A DNA stretch of 64,000 nucleotides from NCBI RefSeq assembly GCF_002844375.1, contig NZ_CP024199.1, forward strand, positions 124,001-188,000. The letters run 5' to 3'. The DNA comes from Thalassospira marina. Lineage in GTDB: Bacteria > Pseudomonadota > Alphaproteobacteria > Rhodospirillales > Thalassospiraceae. The notes under the pieces were generated by a model. The model did not search any database, had not been told where the DNA came from, and worked only from the letters and a program-made list of their open reading frames with translations. Positions 1 to 8,502 of the stretch are shown here, one piece after another; position 1 is the first letter of the stretch; each line of letters starts with the position of its first letter. The position numbers and the translations under genes are program-made.

Positions 1-830
1 TCGTTGATCGAGGTTTTTGAACGGGTCTTTTCATCAACACGCTTGATGATGACCGCGCAATACAGGCTCGGGCCGGGTTTGCCATTGGGCAGCGGTTTGC
101 CCGGAATTGAACCCGGAACCACAACCGAATAGGCCGGAACGCGGCCAACAAATACTTCGCCAGTTTCACGGTCGATGATCTTGGTTGATGCACCAATGAA
201 AACGCCCATCGAAATGACGGCACCTTCTTCAACGATCACGCCTTCAACAATTTCCGAACGTGCGCCGATAAAGGCGTTGTCTTCAATAATCACCGGGCCA
301 GCCTGCAGCGGTTCAAGAACGCCACCAATACCGGCACCACCGGAAAGGTGAACGTTTTTGCCGATCTGGGCACAGGAACCAACGGTGGCCCAGGTATCAA
401 CCATCACGCCGCTATCAACATAGGCACCAAGATTGACAAAGCTTGGCATCAGAACGGTGCCTGGCGCGATATAGGCCGAACGGCGCACAATGCTGCCCGG
501 AACGGCACGGAAACCGGCCTTTTTGAATTCTTCCTCACCCCAACCGGCAAACTTGGACGGAACCTTGTCCCACCAGTTGGTGTTTTCGCCCGGACCACCA
601 GGAATGGTGGACATGTCATTGAGGCGGAAAGAAAGCAGAACTGCTTTTTTTGCCCACTGGTTGACGGTCCAGCCGCCTTCCTTTTTCTCAGCCACGCGCA
701 AGTCGCCGCTATCAAGGGCATTCAGGGTCTGCTCGACAGCTTTGCGGGTTTCCCCCTGGGTGGCCGAGGTAATCTGGTCGCGGTTTTCCCAGGCGACATT
801 GATCACGCCTTCAAGTTCAATCTTGTCCAT
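1..830 (-). CDS. dapD: 2,3,4,5-tetrahydropyridine-2,6-dicarboxylate N-succinyltransferase, 3' end cut by the window
   Basis: Cytoplasmic enzyme of the succinylase branch of lysine and diaminopimelate synthesis; it transfers succinyl from succinyl-CoA to tetrahydrodipicolinate. About 276 residues are visible from an ATG at 830. The N-terminal helical domain reads MDKIELEGVINVAWENRDQI. The middle and C-terminal part is a left-handed beta-helix of hexapeptide repeats (VNLGAYVDSGVMVDTWATVG, then IGKNVHLSGGAGIGGVLEP). The family is about 275-285 residues, so only a few C-terminal residues lie outside the window. It is followed, in transcription order, by upstream sequence outside this view; the divergently placed neighbour on the same strand is a HAD phosphatase, an arrangement common in alphaproteobacteria. 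Confidence 0.96.
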   Translation of the reverse strand, partial: MDKIELEGVINVAWENRDQITSATQGETRKAVEQTLNALDSGDLRVAEKKEGGWTVNQWAKKAVLLSFRLNDMSTIPGGPGENTNWWDKVPSKFAGWGEEEFKKAGFRAVPGSIVRRSAYIAPGTVLMPSFVNLGAYVDSGVMVDTWATVGSCAQIGKNVHLSGGAGIGGVLEPLQAGPVIIEDNAFIGARSEIVEGVIVEEGAVISMGVFIGASTKIIDRETGEVFVGRVPAYSVVVPGSIPGKPLPNGKPGPSLYCAVIIKRVDEKTRSKTSIN

Positions 831-1015
831 CTTTGGTCGTCCTTGCGGTGTGGCTGGTTTTTTTCTTCGCGGCGGAGAATGGGCAATGCCCGGCGTCAAG
901 TCAACTCTGCCAGTCTGCGTATTTTGACTGAGCTGCAATTTCGGCGTTTTTTCTGCGTTTGCGTGGTGAACCGGCAAAGGGGTGTTTGCCGGTTTCACGC
1001 GATAACGACTTTATC

Positions 1016-1723
1016 CTATCGGGCGGCACGCTGTGCCAGCATTTCAAGGAAGGCTGGCAGATTATCGGTTTCATGGTCGATGCGCGGGTCATCGCGGCCT
1101 TCGTGCGCCCAGTCGGAATCGCTATGCACCCAAACCGTTGTCATGCCCATATCCTTGGCCGGTAGCAGGTTTTTGGCCATATCCTCGAAATAGATCGCGC
1201 GTTTCGGATCGATACCATCGCGCGTCAGCAGCTTGTCATAGGGCTGCTGTTCGGGCTTGGGGACATATTCGGCATCAACAATGTCAAAGATCGTTTCAAA
1301 ATGATCGGCAATTCCCAGGCGCTCCATCACCCGGCTGGCATGGCCGCGCGAAGCATTGGTGAAAATCACCTTGCGGCAGGGCAGGCTTTTAAGGGCATTT
1401 GACAATACCGGCGAGGGGGCAATAACGGAAAGGTCAATATCATGAACTTTATGCAGGTAATCCGCCGGGTCGACCTTGTGTTCAAGCATCAGGCCGCGCA
1501 GCGTTGTGCCATAGCGCCGGAAATATTCCTTCTGGATCAAAAATGCCTGTTCCGGCGGCATGCCCAGATAATCGCTGACATATTTCTTGATCAGCACCGA
1601 TACCTGCGAAAACAGATCACAGCTTGAAGGATAAAGCGTATTGTCGAGATCAAAGATCAGGATGCTTTCTTCGGTAACCACCGGCAGGGTGGCGGGATCT
1701 GTCGGCAGGACGGCTTTATTCAT
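1016..1723 (-). CDS. HAD-superfamily pyrimidine 5'-nucleotidase
   Basis: Predicted cytoplasmic phosphatase of the HAD superfamily (SDT1/pyrimidine 5'-nucleotidase type), 235 residues from the ATG at 1723. An upstream extension in frame is possible but has no good ribosome-binding site. Motif I is FDLDNTLYPS near residue 27 (nucleophile Asp). Motif II is the VIFTNAS segment. The motif III/IV region is YFEDMAKNLLPAKDMGMTTV, where ED replaces the usual DD. The cap lies between motifs I and II. Members dephosphorylate UMP, CMP or other small phosphates; the actual substrate cannot be read from the sequence. It lies on the same strand as dapD, 185 bases away, and could be cotranscribed with it. 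Confidence 0.85.
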   Translation of the reverse strand: MNKAVLPTDPATLPVVTEESILIFDLDNTLYPSSCDLFSQVSVLIKKYVSDYLGMPPEQAFLIQKEYFRRYGTTLRGLMLEHKVDPADYLHKVHDIDLSVIAPSPVLSNALKSLPCRKVIFTNASRGHASRVMERLGIADHFETIFDIVDAEYVPKPEQQPYDKLLTRDGIDPKRAIYFEDMAKNLLPAKDMGMTTVWVHSDSDWAHEGRDDPRIDHETDNLPAFLEMLAQRAAR

Positions 1724-2098
1724 GGGATGGTTTCCATTATTCGGGGGCGCGGTTGCAAACCGGCAAAATGGCCGGACTTGCAAAATGGGGACTTATTCAT
1801 ATCGTGCCTTGGCGCGATGATGAAGACTCAATCACGATTCTATCGGGTCAGGGCTGCGCAATGTCCGGTTGCACGCGAAATTCAGGCTGGCATAATCATA
1901 TAAACCAATGGCTGATGGCCGCTTATGCAGATAAAATTCGACAAAACACGCTAAAGGCGGTTTTAATTGTCAGAATGACAGACTGGGATTAAACGGTTGC
2001 AGAAATGCAGTGACCGCCAGAACGGGGGCTTCCGGGGAAATGTTCTGTTTTCACGGATTGATCAAAATGACAGTGCCGTTTAGGCGTGCGAGGGGCAA
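1724..2098. other. Intergenic region without a recognisable gene
   Basis: A divergent promoter region of 375 bases between the HAD phosphatase (minus) and the EAL protein (plus). Short open frames exist on both strands, but none has a ribosome-binding site together with a plausible protein. No clear repeat or RNA structure was noticed. Confidence 0.5.
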
Positions 2099-3793
2099 TT
2101 GAATAACAGCCTTAAGAAACATGCGTCATCCTTGCGCAATGAACGTAATCGTTTTGCGGCGCTGGCGTTTGTGTGGGGCGACCTGTTGCTGGAACTTGAT
2201 GAAGAGTTCCGGATTGTGTTTGCCTCGGGTGCGTCGGAAGGAATTCTGGGGTTAAGCACCCAGCAGATCGAAGGCATTCGTTTTGTTGACCTGCTTGCCA
2301 ACCATTTTCGCCCGCTTGTTAGCGAAATGCTGCATGTTGCCCGGCGCCGCGGGCGGATGGACAATGTCCTGGTGCGTTTTGTCCGCCCGGACGAAAGAAT
2401 CAGCCCGCCGGTATCCCTGACTGGTTATTTCCTGCCTGATCTGGGCGGGCATTTCTTTGTTGCCTTGCGGGTGACGGTCAATTCGCTGCCCCATGATGTG
2501 CTGCAATCCATCCGCCGTGATGGCCCTACCGGCCTTCTCGATGAAGAAAGCCTGTCACGCGTGGTGACCGAACGCCTGATGGCGCAGCGTGAAACCGGCC
2601 AGAACCAGAAATTTTCGCTATTTACCCTGAATGCGTTTGAACCCCTGTGCGAACGCATGGAAACCGTTGCCCGCGACGAAATGCTTTCGACCATCGGGTC
2701 GTTTTTCCGGGCGCATTCCATTGCTGGCGATACGGCAGGGCGCATCAATCGCAACCAGTTTGGCATGTTGCATAACCCCGAAGTGCGCATTGGCGACCTG
2801 GAAGAACGTATTGCCCAGTGCGCACGCGATGCGGACCCCGAGGGCAAAGGCGTTATCGTGCGGACATCGGAAACCGATTTTACCGCGCATGCCATGCCAC
2901 CGGGTGATCTGGCGCGCGGCGTTTTATATTCCATCCGCCGTTTTTGCGACAAACAGGAACATAACTTTACCTTTTCGCGCCTGACCGGGCATATGCCCAA
3001 TCTGGTCAATGATACCTTTGGGGCCATGCGCGATTTTGGCCAGCGTGTCGACCGGCTGGAATTTGATGCTGTGTATCAGCCGATTGTGCGTTTGCCATCG
3101 GCCGAAATTCACCATTTCGAGGTGCTGGTTCGTTTTTATCGCGAAGATGGCGAACTGATTCCCACCGACAAGCTGATCATGTTTGCCGAACAGGTCAATA
3201 TGATCCATCGGCTGGATCTGGCGATGTTGCGCCGGACCCTGAAATGGATCCGCCAGCAGCTGGACGAAGGCATTGATGCCCGTGTGGCGGTCAATGTGTC
3301 GGGGATCAGCCTGTCCAACCCGGATTTCTGCCGGTCGGTTATTGCGCTGTTTGAACGCAGCAAAGAATCCCTGTCGCAATTGATGATCGAGATTACCGAA
3401 ACCGCGGAAATTACCGATCTGGAACATGCGGCCAACTGGCTGTCGCGTTTCCGCCAGTATGGCGTTGAAATCTGCCTAGATGATTTCGGCACGGGGGCGG
3501 CGAATTTCAGCTATCTCAGCGCGCTGGAGGTCGATTACGTCAAGATCGACGGCCCTTCGATCCATCAATCCCTGAAAACGCAAAAAGGCCGGGCGTTCCT
3601 GCGGTCGCTGGTGGGGCTATGCCATCAGTTGGGTGTCGAGGTGGTGGCCGAAATGATCGAAACCGATGACATGCGCGATCTGGTGACCAAGGCCGGGTTT
3701 GATTTTGCGCAGGGCTATCTTTTTGGCAAACCGGAAAAGGATATTACCAGCTACTGGCGCAAATTGCGGTCGCGCCGTGGGCGCAAGCGGTAA
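2099..3793 (+). CDS. PAS - degenerate GGDEF - EAL domain protein, putative c-di-GMP phosphodiesterase
   Basis: A 564-residue soluble protein starting at a TTG preceded by GAGGGG; no nearby in-frame ATG exists. Residues about 20-110 look like a PAS sensor domain. Residues about 170-300 match a GGDEF fold that lacks the GGDEF signature, having RINRNQFGML at that place. The C-terminal EAL domain (about 325-555) keeps FEVLVRF, which is ExLxR with Val for Ala, together with NVSG, EITE, DDFGTG and VVAEMIE. These residues suggest an active c-di-GMP phosphodiesterase. It stands directly upstream of the flagellar block and ends in a strong terminator, so it is a separate unit. A role in switching between motility and attachment is inferred from position only. 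Confidence 0.85.
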   Translation: MNNSLKKHASSLRNERNRFAALAFVWGDLLLELDEEFRIVFASGASEGILGLSTQQIEGIRFVDLLANHFRPLVSEMLHVARRRGRMDNVLVRFVRPDERISPPVSLTGYFLPDLGGHFFVALRVTVNSLPHDVLQSIRRDGPTGLLDEESLSRVVTERLMAQRETGQNQKFSLFTLNAFEPLCERMETVARDEMLSTIGSFFRAHSIAGDTAGRINRNQFGMLHNPEVRIGDLEERIAQCARDADPEGKGVIVRTSETDFTAHAMPPGDLARGVLYSIRRFCDKQEHNFTFSRLTGHMPNLVNDTFGAMRDFGQRVDRLEFDAVYQPIVRLPSAEIHHFEVLVRFYREDGELIPTDKLIMFAEQVNMIHRLDLAMLRRTLKWIRQQLDEGIDARVAVNVSGISLSNPDFCRSVIALFERSKESLSQLMIEITETAEITDLEHAANWLSRFRQYGVEICLDDFGTGAANFSYLSALEVDYVKIDGPSIHQSLKTQKGRAFLRSLVGLCHQLGVEVVAEMIETDDMRDLVTKAGFDFAQGYLFGKPEKDITSYWRKLRSRRGRKR

Positions 3794-3851
3794 AACATTT
3801 CGGAACTTGAAATAGGAAAATGGCGGTTTTTCGCCGTTTTTTGCATTTGAT

Positions 3852-3884
3852 GGCAGCCCTTTTTTACGGGCTGCCATTTTTTTT
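3852..3884 (+). terminator. Rho-independent terminator after the EAL gene
   Basis: An eight-base perfect stem (GGCAGCCC/GGGCTGCC) with a short T-rich loop is followed by A and eight T. It separates the EAL gene from the flagellin promoter. Confidence 0.9.
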
Positions 3885-3918
3885 GAAAAAAATGCGCCAG
3901 TTTTCCCTGTCCCGCGCG
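3883..3918 (+). promoter_or_regulatory. Promoter-like element shared with flgD
   Basis: TTGAAA, three to four bases, then TGCGCCAGTTTT, then C-rich DNA ending in a CGTG core. The same arrangement occurs at 9075-9111 in front of flgD. GCCAGTTT, 11 bases, then a -10-like block loosely resembles the sigma-28 (FliA) consensus TAAAGTTT-N11-GCCGATAA. The predicted start of transcription would fall near 3925. Confidence 0.5.
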
Positions 3919-3921
3919 TGG

Positions 3922-3961
3922 ATACCTGTACCGGCCGGCATTCCGGTCGGCTGGCAGGTAT
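3922..3961 (+). promoter_or_regulatory. Stem-loop in the flagellin 5' untranslated region
   Basis: The outer stem ATACCTG (3922-3928) pairs with CAGGTAT (3955-3961). The inner stem CCGGCCG (3931-3937) pairs with CGGTCGG (3944-3950) with one G-U. It would sit at the very 5' end of the flagellin mRNA, about 20 bases before the ribosome-binding site. It may stabilise the message or bind a regulator. Confidence 0.55.
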
Positions 3962-3996
3962 GTCAGATCCACCAATTCCATATAGGAGACAGGGTC

Positions 3997-4815
3997 ATGC
4001 CCAGTATCAATACCAACATGTCGGCCACGCTGGCAGTATCGAACCTGAACAAGACGAACGACGAAATGTCGTCTGTCCTGACCGCAATGTCGAGCGGCAA
4101 AAATATCAACTCTGCTGCCGATGATGCATCCGGTCTTGCTGTTTATACGGCCATGTCGGTTGACTATGCCGCCTGGGAACAGGCCGGTGATAACGCCGAT
4201 ATCGCCAATGCCATTCTTGAAACCGCAGATGGCGGCCTTTCGGCTGTGTCCGATATTCTGCAGCGTATGTATGAACTGGCTTCGGAAGCGGCATCAGGTT
4301 CCGTGACCGATACCGAACGCGGATATCTGGATTCCGAATATCAGGACCTGATCACGCAGATTTCCTCGACCGTGGCATCGACCACCTATTTCGATACCCA
4401 GTTGCTTGATGGCAACTATGACGAAGGTTTTCTGGTTTCGGCTGATTCATCGGATGCGAACGCAACCATCCAGGTTACCCTTGCAACCGATTTCAGCGCC
4501 CTGACCCTGGTTGGTACGGACCTGACCGATTCCACCAATGCCACAGCCGCGCTGACCGCGCTTGATGCCGATATCAAAACGGTTTCCACAAGCCGTGCCG
4601 AAATTGGTGCGCTGGAATCCCGGTTTGATTTTGCCAGCGACGTGATCGACACCGCGTCAACCAACCTTGAAGCGGCAATGGGCGTTTACATGGATGCCGA
4701 TGTCGCCGAACTGAGCGCACAGCAGACCGAACTGGGTGTGAAACTTGATTCCGCCATTCAGGCCCTGTCGGTTTCCAATTCCAATCTCGAAAAGCTTAGC
4801 CGCCTGATGCAATAG
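3997..4815 (+). CDS. fliC: Flagellin (filament subunit)
   Basis: Major filament protein exported through the flagellar type III system, 272 residues. The start is the ATG at 3997 behind AGGAGAC; a longer frame from 3820 runs through the upstream hairpin and is rejected. The N-terminal D0/D1 domain begins MPSINTNMSATLAVSNLNKT and contains MSSGKNINSAADDASGLAV. The C-terminal coiled segment ends ALSVSNSNLEKLSRLMQ. Only about 100 residues separate the conserved ends, so the outer D2/D3 domains are nearly absent. There is no cysteine, few Lys/Arg and very many Asp/Glu, so the protein is strongly acidic. It is followed by fliD after a GC-rich hairpin. No flbT or flaF is seen next to it. Confidence 0.93.
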   Translation: MPSINTNMSATLAVSNLNKTNDEMSSVLTAMSSGKNINSAADDASGLAVYTAMSVDYAAWEQAGDNADIANAILETADGGLSAVSDILQRMYELASEAASGSVTDTERGYLDSEYQDLITQISSTVASTTYFDTQLLDGNYDEGFLVSADSSDANATIQVTLATDFSALTLVGTDLTDSTNATAALTALDADIKTVSTSRAEIGALESRFDFASDVIDTASTNLEAAMGVYMDADVAELSAQQTELGVKLDSAIQALSVSNSNLEKLSRLMQ

Positions 4816-4827
4816 GCCGCGTTCTGA

Positions 4828-4855
4828 CAGGATCGCGCCTTATGGCGCGGTCCTG
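4828..4855 (+). terminator. GC-rich hairpin between flagellin and fliD
   Basis: CAGGATCGCGCC and GGCGCGGTCCTG form a 12-base stem with one T-G pair and a TTAT loop. There is no T tail. It may reduce readthrough into fliD or protect the 3' end of abundant flagellin mRNA. Confidence 0.4.
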
Positions 4856-4898
4856 AAGGCGCTGTTTGTTTTCACACGCGTTGTCGGGGAAACAGGTT

Positions 4899-6587
4899 AT
4901 GTCGACCGTCAATTCTGCCACATCATCAAGCTATATCTCATCGTCTTACACTTCGGGCCTGACGGATATCGATACCGCCGCCCTAGTGCAGGATGCCTAT
5001 GATGCGAAAATGGAGCAGGCAGACGTTATTGATGCGAAAATTGACGATATCGACCTGCAAATTGCCGCCTATGAGGAATTGCAGGACCTGCTTGGCACCC
5101 TGGAAGATGCCGCCGAAGCCCTGACGGCAGATGCCGAACTGGCCAGCACCCGTGATGACGTATGGGTGGGAAAAACGGCATATCTGCAATCGTCTGATTC
5201 ATCGGTCAGTGCCAGCGATGTTGTTGGCGTGCTGGTGGATGATACGGCCACAACGGGCACCTATGAGCTAGAAGTCACCCAAATTGCCACGGCCCATAAA
5301 ATAGCGGGCGATATCGCCACCAGTGCCACTGATGCGGCAGGTGTTTCGGGCGATCTCAGCCTTGCATTGGGCGATGGCGACAGTGTCAGCATCACGGTTG
5401 ATGCCGATATGTCGCTAAACGATATTGCCGATGAAATTAACAAGCAGAAATCCGTCAGCGGTGTTTCGGCATCGGTGCTGCAAATTTCCGATAACCAGTT
5501 CATGCTGGTCTTATCGGCGGCGGATACCGGCGAAGAAATCAATTTTTCCAGCAATGGCGCGGATACATCGCTTGCCCAGTCTCTGGGGCTGATTGATGAT
5601 ACCGGCGCCTATGGCAATGAACTGATTGCCGCCCAGCCTGCCATTTTTTCCGTCGATGGTGTCGAAGTAACGCGTAACAGCAATACCGTCGATGACGTGA
5701 TCAGCGGTGTAACTTTGTATCTGTATGATGCCGAGGAAAACACCAAAATCACCCTTGAAGTCGATAATGATGCCAGTTCGGCCTATGACGCGATCCAGGC
5801 CTTTGTCGATGCCTATAACGATTTTCGCAGTTTCGTTCTGACCAACCAGTCCTACACCGTTGGCACTGGTGCCGATGATGATGCGGTTCTGTTTGGTGAC
5901 AGCCTGTTATCGTCCGTCTCGCGCGATATGTATGACGCGCTGGGTTTTCGCAGTGACAGCAGCCTGTATCAGTCGCTGTCTTCTATTGGCATTTCCTATG
6001 ACGACAGCAACTATCTGGTTATCGACAGCGAAACGCTTGAAAATGCACTGGTATCGGACTTTGACAGTGTTTCATCCCTATTTTCGCTTCAGACCGACAC
6101 CAGTTCGGATGACCTGCTGGTTTATGATGCTGATGGGTCCTATAGCGGCAGTTTTACCGTTAATATCACGGTTAATGATGATGGCAGCCTGGCCTCGGCC
6201 GATATCGATGGCGATGACAGCCTGTTTACCGTTAGCGGCAATAAAATCATCGGTGCCGAAGGCACGATTTACGAAGGCGTGACCCTTTATTACGGCGGCA
6301 GCGAAAACCAGTCCGTCGATGTCACGATCACGCCCGGTCTGGCCTATGGCCTTAAAAACAGCATCGATACCTATACCAACACCAGCGACGGTTTCTTAAG
6401 CGACCGTATCGAACGGCTGGAAAAACAGACCGACGATCTGGAAGACGAAGTCACCAAGATCACGCAGGACGCCGACGATTATGCCGCCAAGCTGATCGAC
6501 CGTTATGCCGATCTGGAAACCAAAATGTACCAGCTTGAATTGCTGCGTGATCAGCTTGAAGCCCTATGGGGAAATAATGATGACTAA
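4899..6587 (+). CDS. fliD: Flagellar filament capping protein FliD (HAP2)
   Basis: Caps the growing filament and helps flagellin monomers fold at the tip; 562 residues from the ATG at 4899 (upstream GGGGAAACAGG). The N-terminal FliD_N region contains GLTDIDTAALVQDAYDAKME and a coiled coil. A long central Asp/Ser/Thr-rich part follows. The C-terminal FliD_C region begins near GLAYGLKNSIDTYTNTSDGF and ends in a coiled coil, LEKQTDDLEDEVTKI through LRDQLEALWG. No cysteine and marked acidity match the other axial proteins here. The stop overlaps the start of the FliS-like gene, indicating translational coupling. Confidence 0.93.
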   Translation: MSTVNSATSSSYISSSYTSGLTDIDTAALVQDAYDAKMEQADVIDAKIDDIDLQIAAYEELQDLLGTLEDAAEALTADAELASTRDDVWVGKTAYLQSSDSSVSASDVVGVLVDDTATTGTYELEVTQIATAHKIAGDIATSATDAAGVSGDLSLALGDGDSVSITVDADMSLNDIADEINKQKSVSGVSASVLQISDNQFMLVLSAADTGEEINFSSNGADTSLAQSLGLIDDTGAYGNELIAAQPAIFSVDGVEVTRNSNTVDDVISGVTLYLYDAEENTKITLEVDNDASSAYDAIQAFVDAYNDFRSFVLTNQSYTVGTGADDDAVLFGDSLLSSVSRDMYDALGFRSDSSLYQSLSSIGISYDDSNYLVIDSETLENALVSDFDSVSSLFSLQTDTSSDDLLVYDADGSYSGSFTVNITVNDDGSLASADIDGDDSLFTVSGNKIIGAEGTIYEGVTLYYGGSENQSVDVTITPGLAYGLKNSIDTYTNTSDGFLSDRIERLEKQTDDLEDEVTKITQDADDYAAKLIDRYADLETKMYQLELLRDQLEALWGNNDD

Positions 6588-7077
6588 GATGAAGCTTAAA
6601 AACCGGTCCCGCACCCGCGAGGCACAGGCCCCCCGCCCGGCGCTTAATCAGTTTGTCGGTGCCAGCAGCCTTTATAACAATGCCCTGCGTACCACATCCC
6701 CCATGACCATGATGGTGCTGGCGATCACGCGTGTCCGTCAGCATTTGCGCCTGGCCCTTAAATTCCATACCGATGGCCAGTTTGACGAGGAGACTCGGGA
6801 ACGGGCCATTGTGCTGGGCAAGCTGCGCGGGCTGCGCGCGGTGGTCGCCCCGGTGGATGCCCCGGAACTTTCGCGCGATCTGATGGCGTTTTATACGCGC
6901 ATGTTGCGTGTCCTGACGCGCAGCAACCGCGATATCCCCCATGAAACACGATATTCTTATGTAGACCGGCATCTTGAGGCTATGGCCCGGCAGTGGAATC
7001 AGGTAGCTTTGGGCAACACGGAAACGTCCAATCCATCGCAATTACCGGAAAAATCCCGGTTCAATCAGGTTTTGTGA
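6580..7077 (+). CDS. fliS: FliS-like flagellin export chaperone
   Basis: A 165-residue protein overlapping the fliD stop by 8 bases; the second of two adjacent ATGs is better spaced from GGGGAA. Residues about 25-130 fit the FliS helical-bundle pattern: YNNALRTTSPMTMMVLAI, then a helix with RQHLRLALKFH, LRGLRAVV, ELSRDLMAFYTRMLRVL and a final helix ending MARQWNQV. FliS binds the disordered C terminus of flagellin and prevents early polymerisation. The assignment rests on the pattern and the fliD-fliS gene order. The basic N-terminal tail (KLKNRSRTR) and the Pro/Ser C-terminal tail make it longer than the usual 120-140 residues. Confidence 0.72.
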   Translation: MTKMKLKNRSRTREAQAPRPALNQFVGASSLYNNALRTTSPMTMMVLAITRVRQHLRLALKFHTDGQFDEETRERAIVLGKLRGLRAVVAPVDAPELSRDLMAFYTRMLRVLTRSNRDIPHETRYSYVDRHLEAMARQWNQVALGNTETSNPSQLPEKSRFNQVL

Positions 7078-7084
7078 GGCATCG

Positions 7085-7696
7085 TTGGACGCAGGCCTTA
7101 GCCAGAATATGACAACAGCAAACCATGCCCGCGAGGCGGTACCGCGATCACAGGCGTTATCGACCTTAAGCGACGAGGCATTGGTCGCGCGCGTTGTGGC
7201 CGGTGACAAGGCCTCGTACCGTGTGCTGGTTGAACGTTATTATCGCGGCATCCAGGGCATTGCCCGGCGCATGGGCCTTGCCACGGGTGACTGCGAGGAT
7301 GTCGCGCAGGATGTTTTCGTTCGCGTCTGGCTGCACCGGGAGCAATGGCGCCCCGATGGGGCCAAATTTAAAACCTGGCTGTATCGTGTGGCGGTTAACC
7401 GGGTGATTGATTTTAAACGCCGGGTGCGCCCGGTGGAGAATGTGGAAATTGAAGAAACCCCCGATGACGCCCTGTCACCGGTGGAAAAACTGGCCCAGCA
7501 CCAGGACTTTGTCAGACTTCGGGCTGCGGTGAAAAAGCTGTCTGACCAACAACAAATTGCCATCAATCTGTTCTATGACCGTGAATTATCAAATGCAGAA
7601 GCAGCCGAAATCATGGGAATATCAGTCAATGCGATGGAATCTTTACTAAAAAGGGCCAGGAAACGCCTGAGGGAAGAATTGAAGAATATTCTTTAG
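7085..7696 (+). CDS. ECF-type sigma-70 family RNA polymerase sigma factor
   Basis: A 203-residue alternative sigma factor. Region 2 spans about residues 40-110 (YRVLVERYYRGIQGIARRMG, DCEDVAQDVFVRVWLHREQW, FKTWLYRVAVNRVIDFKRR). Region 4 spans about 145-200 (LSDQQQIAINLFYDRELSNA, then AAEIMGISVNAMESLLKRAR). Regions 1 and 3 are absent, as expected for ECF factors. The TTG at 7085 is spaced 5 bases from GAGG; an ATG at 7109 is the alternative. It lies 7 bases after fliS-like and is followed by a membrane protein and a periplasmic metal-sensor-like protein. That sigma / anti-sigma / sensor order is like CnrYXH-type units. Its place inside the flagellar block is unusual. Confidence 0.88.
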   Translation: MDAGLSQNMTTANHAREAVPRSQALSTLSDEALVARVVAGDKASYRVLVERYYRGIQGIARRMGLATGDCEDVAQDVFVRVWLHREQWRPDGAKFKTWLYRVAVNRVIDFKRRVRPVENVEIEETPDDALSPVEKLAQHQDFVRLRAAVKKLSDQQQIAINLFYDRELSNAEAAEIMGISVNAMESLLKRARKRLREELKNIL

Positions 7697-7758
7697 GCGG
7701 TATTCTTATTGAGGATGTTCGAACAGGTAAGTTCGTCCTATGGAAAAAGCGGTGACCA

Positions 7759-8502
7759 GTGAATATCAGCGAATTTGAAAGCTTGCTGGATCAATATGGT
7801 TGGGACATGTCGTCCTGGCCGGAACCGCTTCGCCAGGAAGGCAACAGGTTCGTTGCGCAGAATGACGAAGCAGCCGAACTGATCCGGCATTTACACAGTC
7901 TGGAAGATGATTTTGCCGCCGACCCGCTACCGATGGGCCGGCACAAGGCGATTGACGATATTTTTGGCGCCATTGAAGCCGCCGAAAATACCGCCCGGTC
8001 CGGCACTGATGAAAACGACGACCCTGATGACCACGGCGCACGGGGAAGGCACCCCCATGCGCACAGCGCGGATGAAGACCCCGCACAGGACCATCTGGCA
8101 CAGTTGTTTGAACGTGCCGGGGCTGAAAATATGCGCCGTCATATCCCGGCCGGGTCCCCGCGCCAGGATACACGTCGTCCCCATGCCGCGCAGGCCCCGG
8201 CTTATCATCATGCGGCATCGGACAGTCCGGCACCCGAACGTCCCCCGTTTCCTCAAACGGGTGAGACACGGCGTACCTTTATGATACCCGCAGTCGCCAT
8301 GCTGCTTTGTGTGATTTTTGGCTTTGTCTTTGGCGTGGCATTTACCGCCCAGCAGGGCATTTCCAGCTCGGCCGAGGCCGATGAACTGCCTGTTGCAAGG
8401 ATCGTGGATCGGCATCTTTACGACCTTGCAATGCCTGAAAATGAAACAACCGGGTCTCAAACCGGGCCGAATGCCGCCGAGGAAAAACCGAATGATCAAT
8501 GA
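7759..8502 (+). CDS. Single-pass membrane protein, putative anti-sigma factor
   Basis: 247 residues from a GTG at 7759. The N terminus reads FESLLDQYGWDMSSWPEP and continues with an acidic helical stretch; this Y-G-x-D-x-x-x-W-P motif recurs in alphaproteobacterial proteins encoded beside ECF sigma factors. Residues about 85-170 are low-complexity His/Asp/Pro-rich linker. One hydrophobic segment, IPAVAMLLCVIFGFVFGVAF, lies near residue 180, leaving a periplasmic tail of about 45 residues. No zinc-binding ZAS motif (HxxxCxxC) is seen. Anti-sigma function is inferred from topology and position between the sigma factor and a periplasmic sensor. It overlaps the next gene by 11 bases. Confidence 0.6.
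   Translation: MNISEFESLLDQYGWDMSSWPEPLRQEGNRFVAQNDEAAELIRHLHSLEDDFAADPLPMGRHKAIDDIFGAIEAAENTARSGTDENDDPDDHGARGRHPHAHSADEDPAQDHLAQLFERAGAENMRRHIPAGSPRQDTRRPHAAQAPAYHHAASDSPAPERPPFPQTGETRRTFMIPAVAMLLCVIFGFVFGVAFTAQQGISSSAEADELPVARIVDRHLYDLAMPENETTGSQTGPNAAEEKPNDQ

Noticed and set aside
1753..1992. 79-codon plus-strand frame before the EAL gene
   Set aside because: No ribosome-binding site and no family character; it overlaps the HAD gene's upstream region.
2600..2960. Diguanylate cyclase activity in the GGDEF-like parts of the proteins at 2.1 and 18.5 kb
   Set aside because: Both lack the GGDEF signature (RINRNQF and LGEFRLA instead); only EAL activity is supported.
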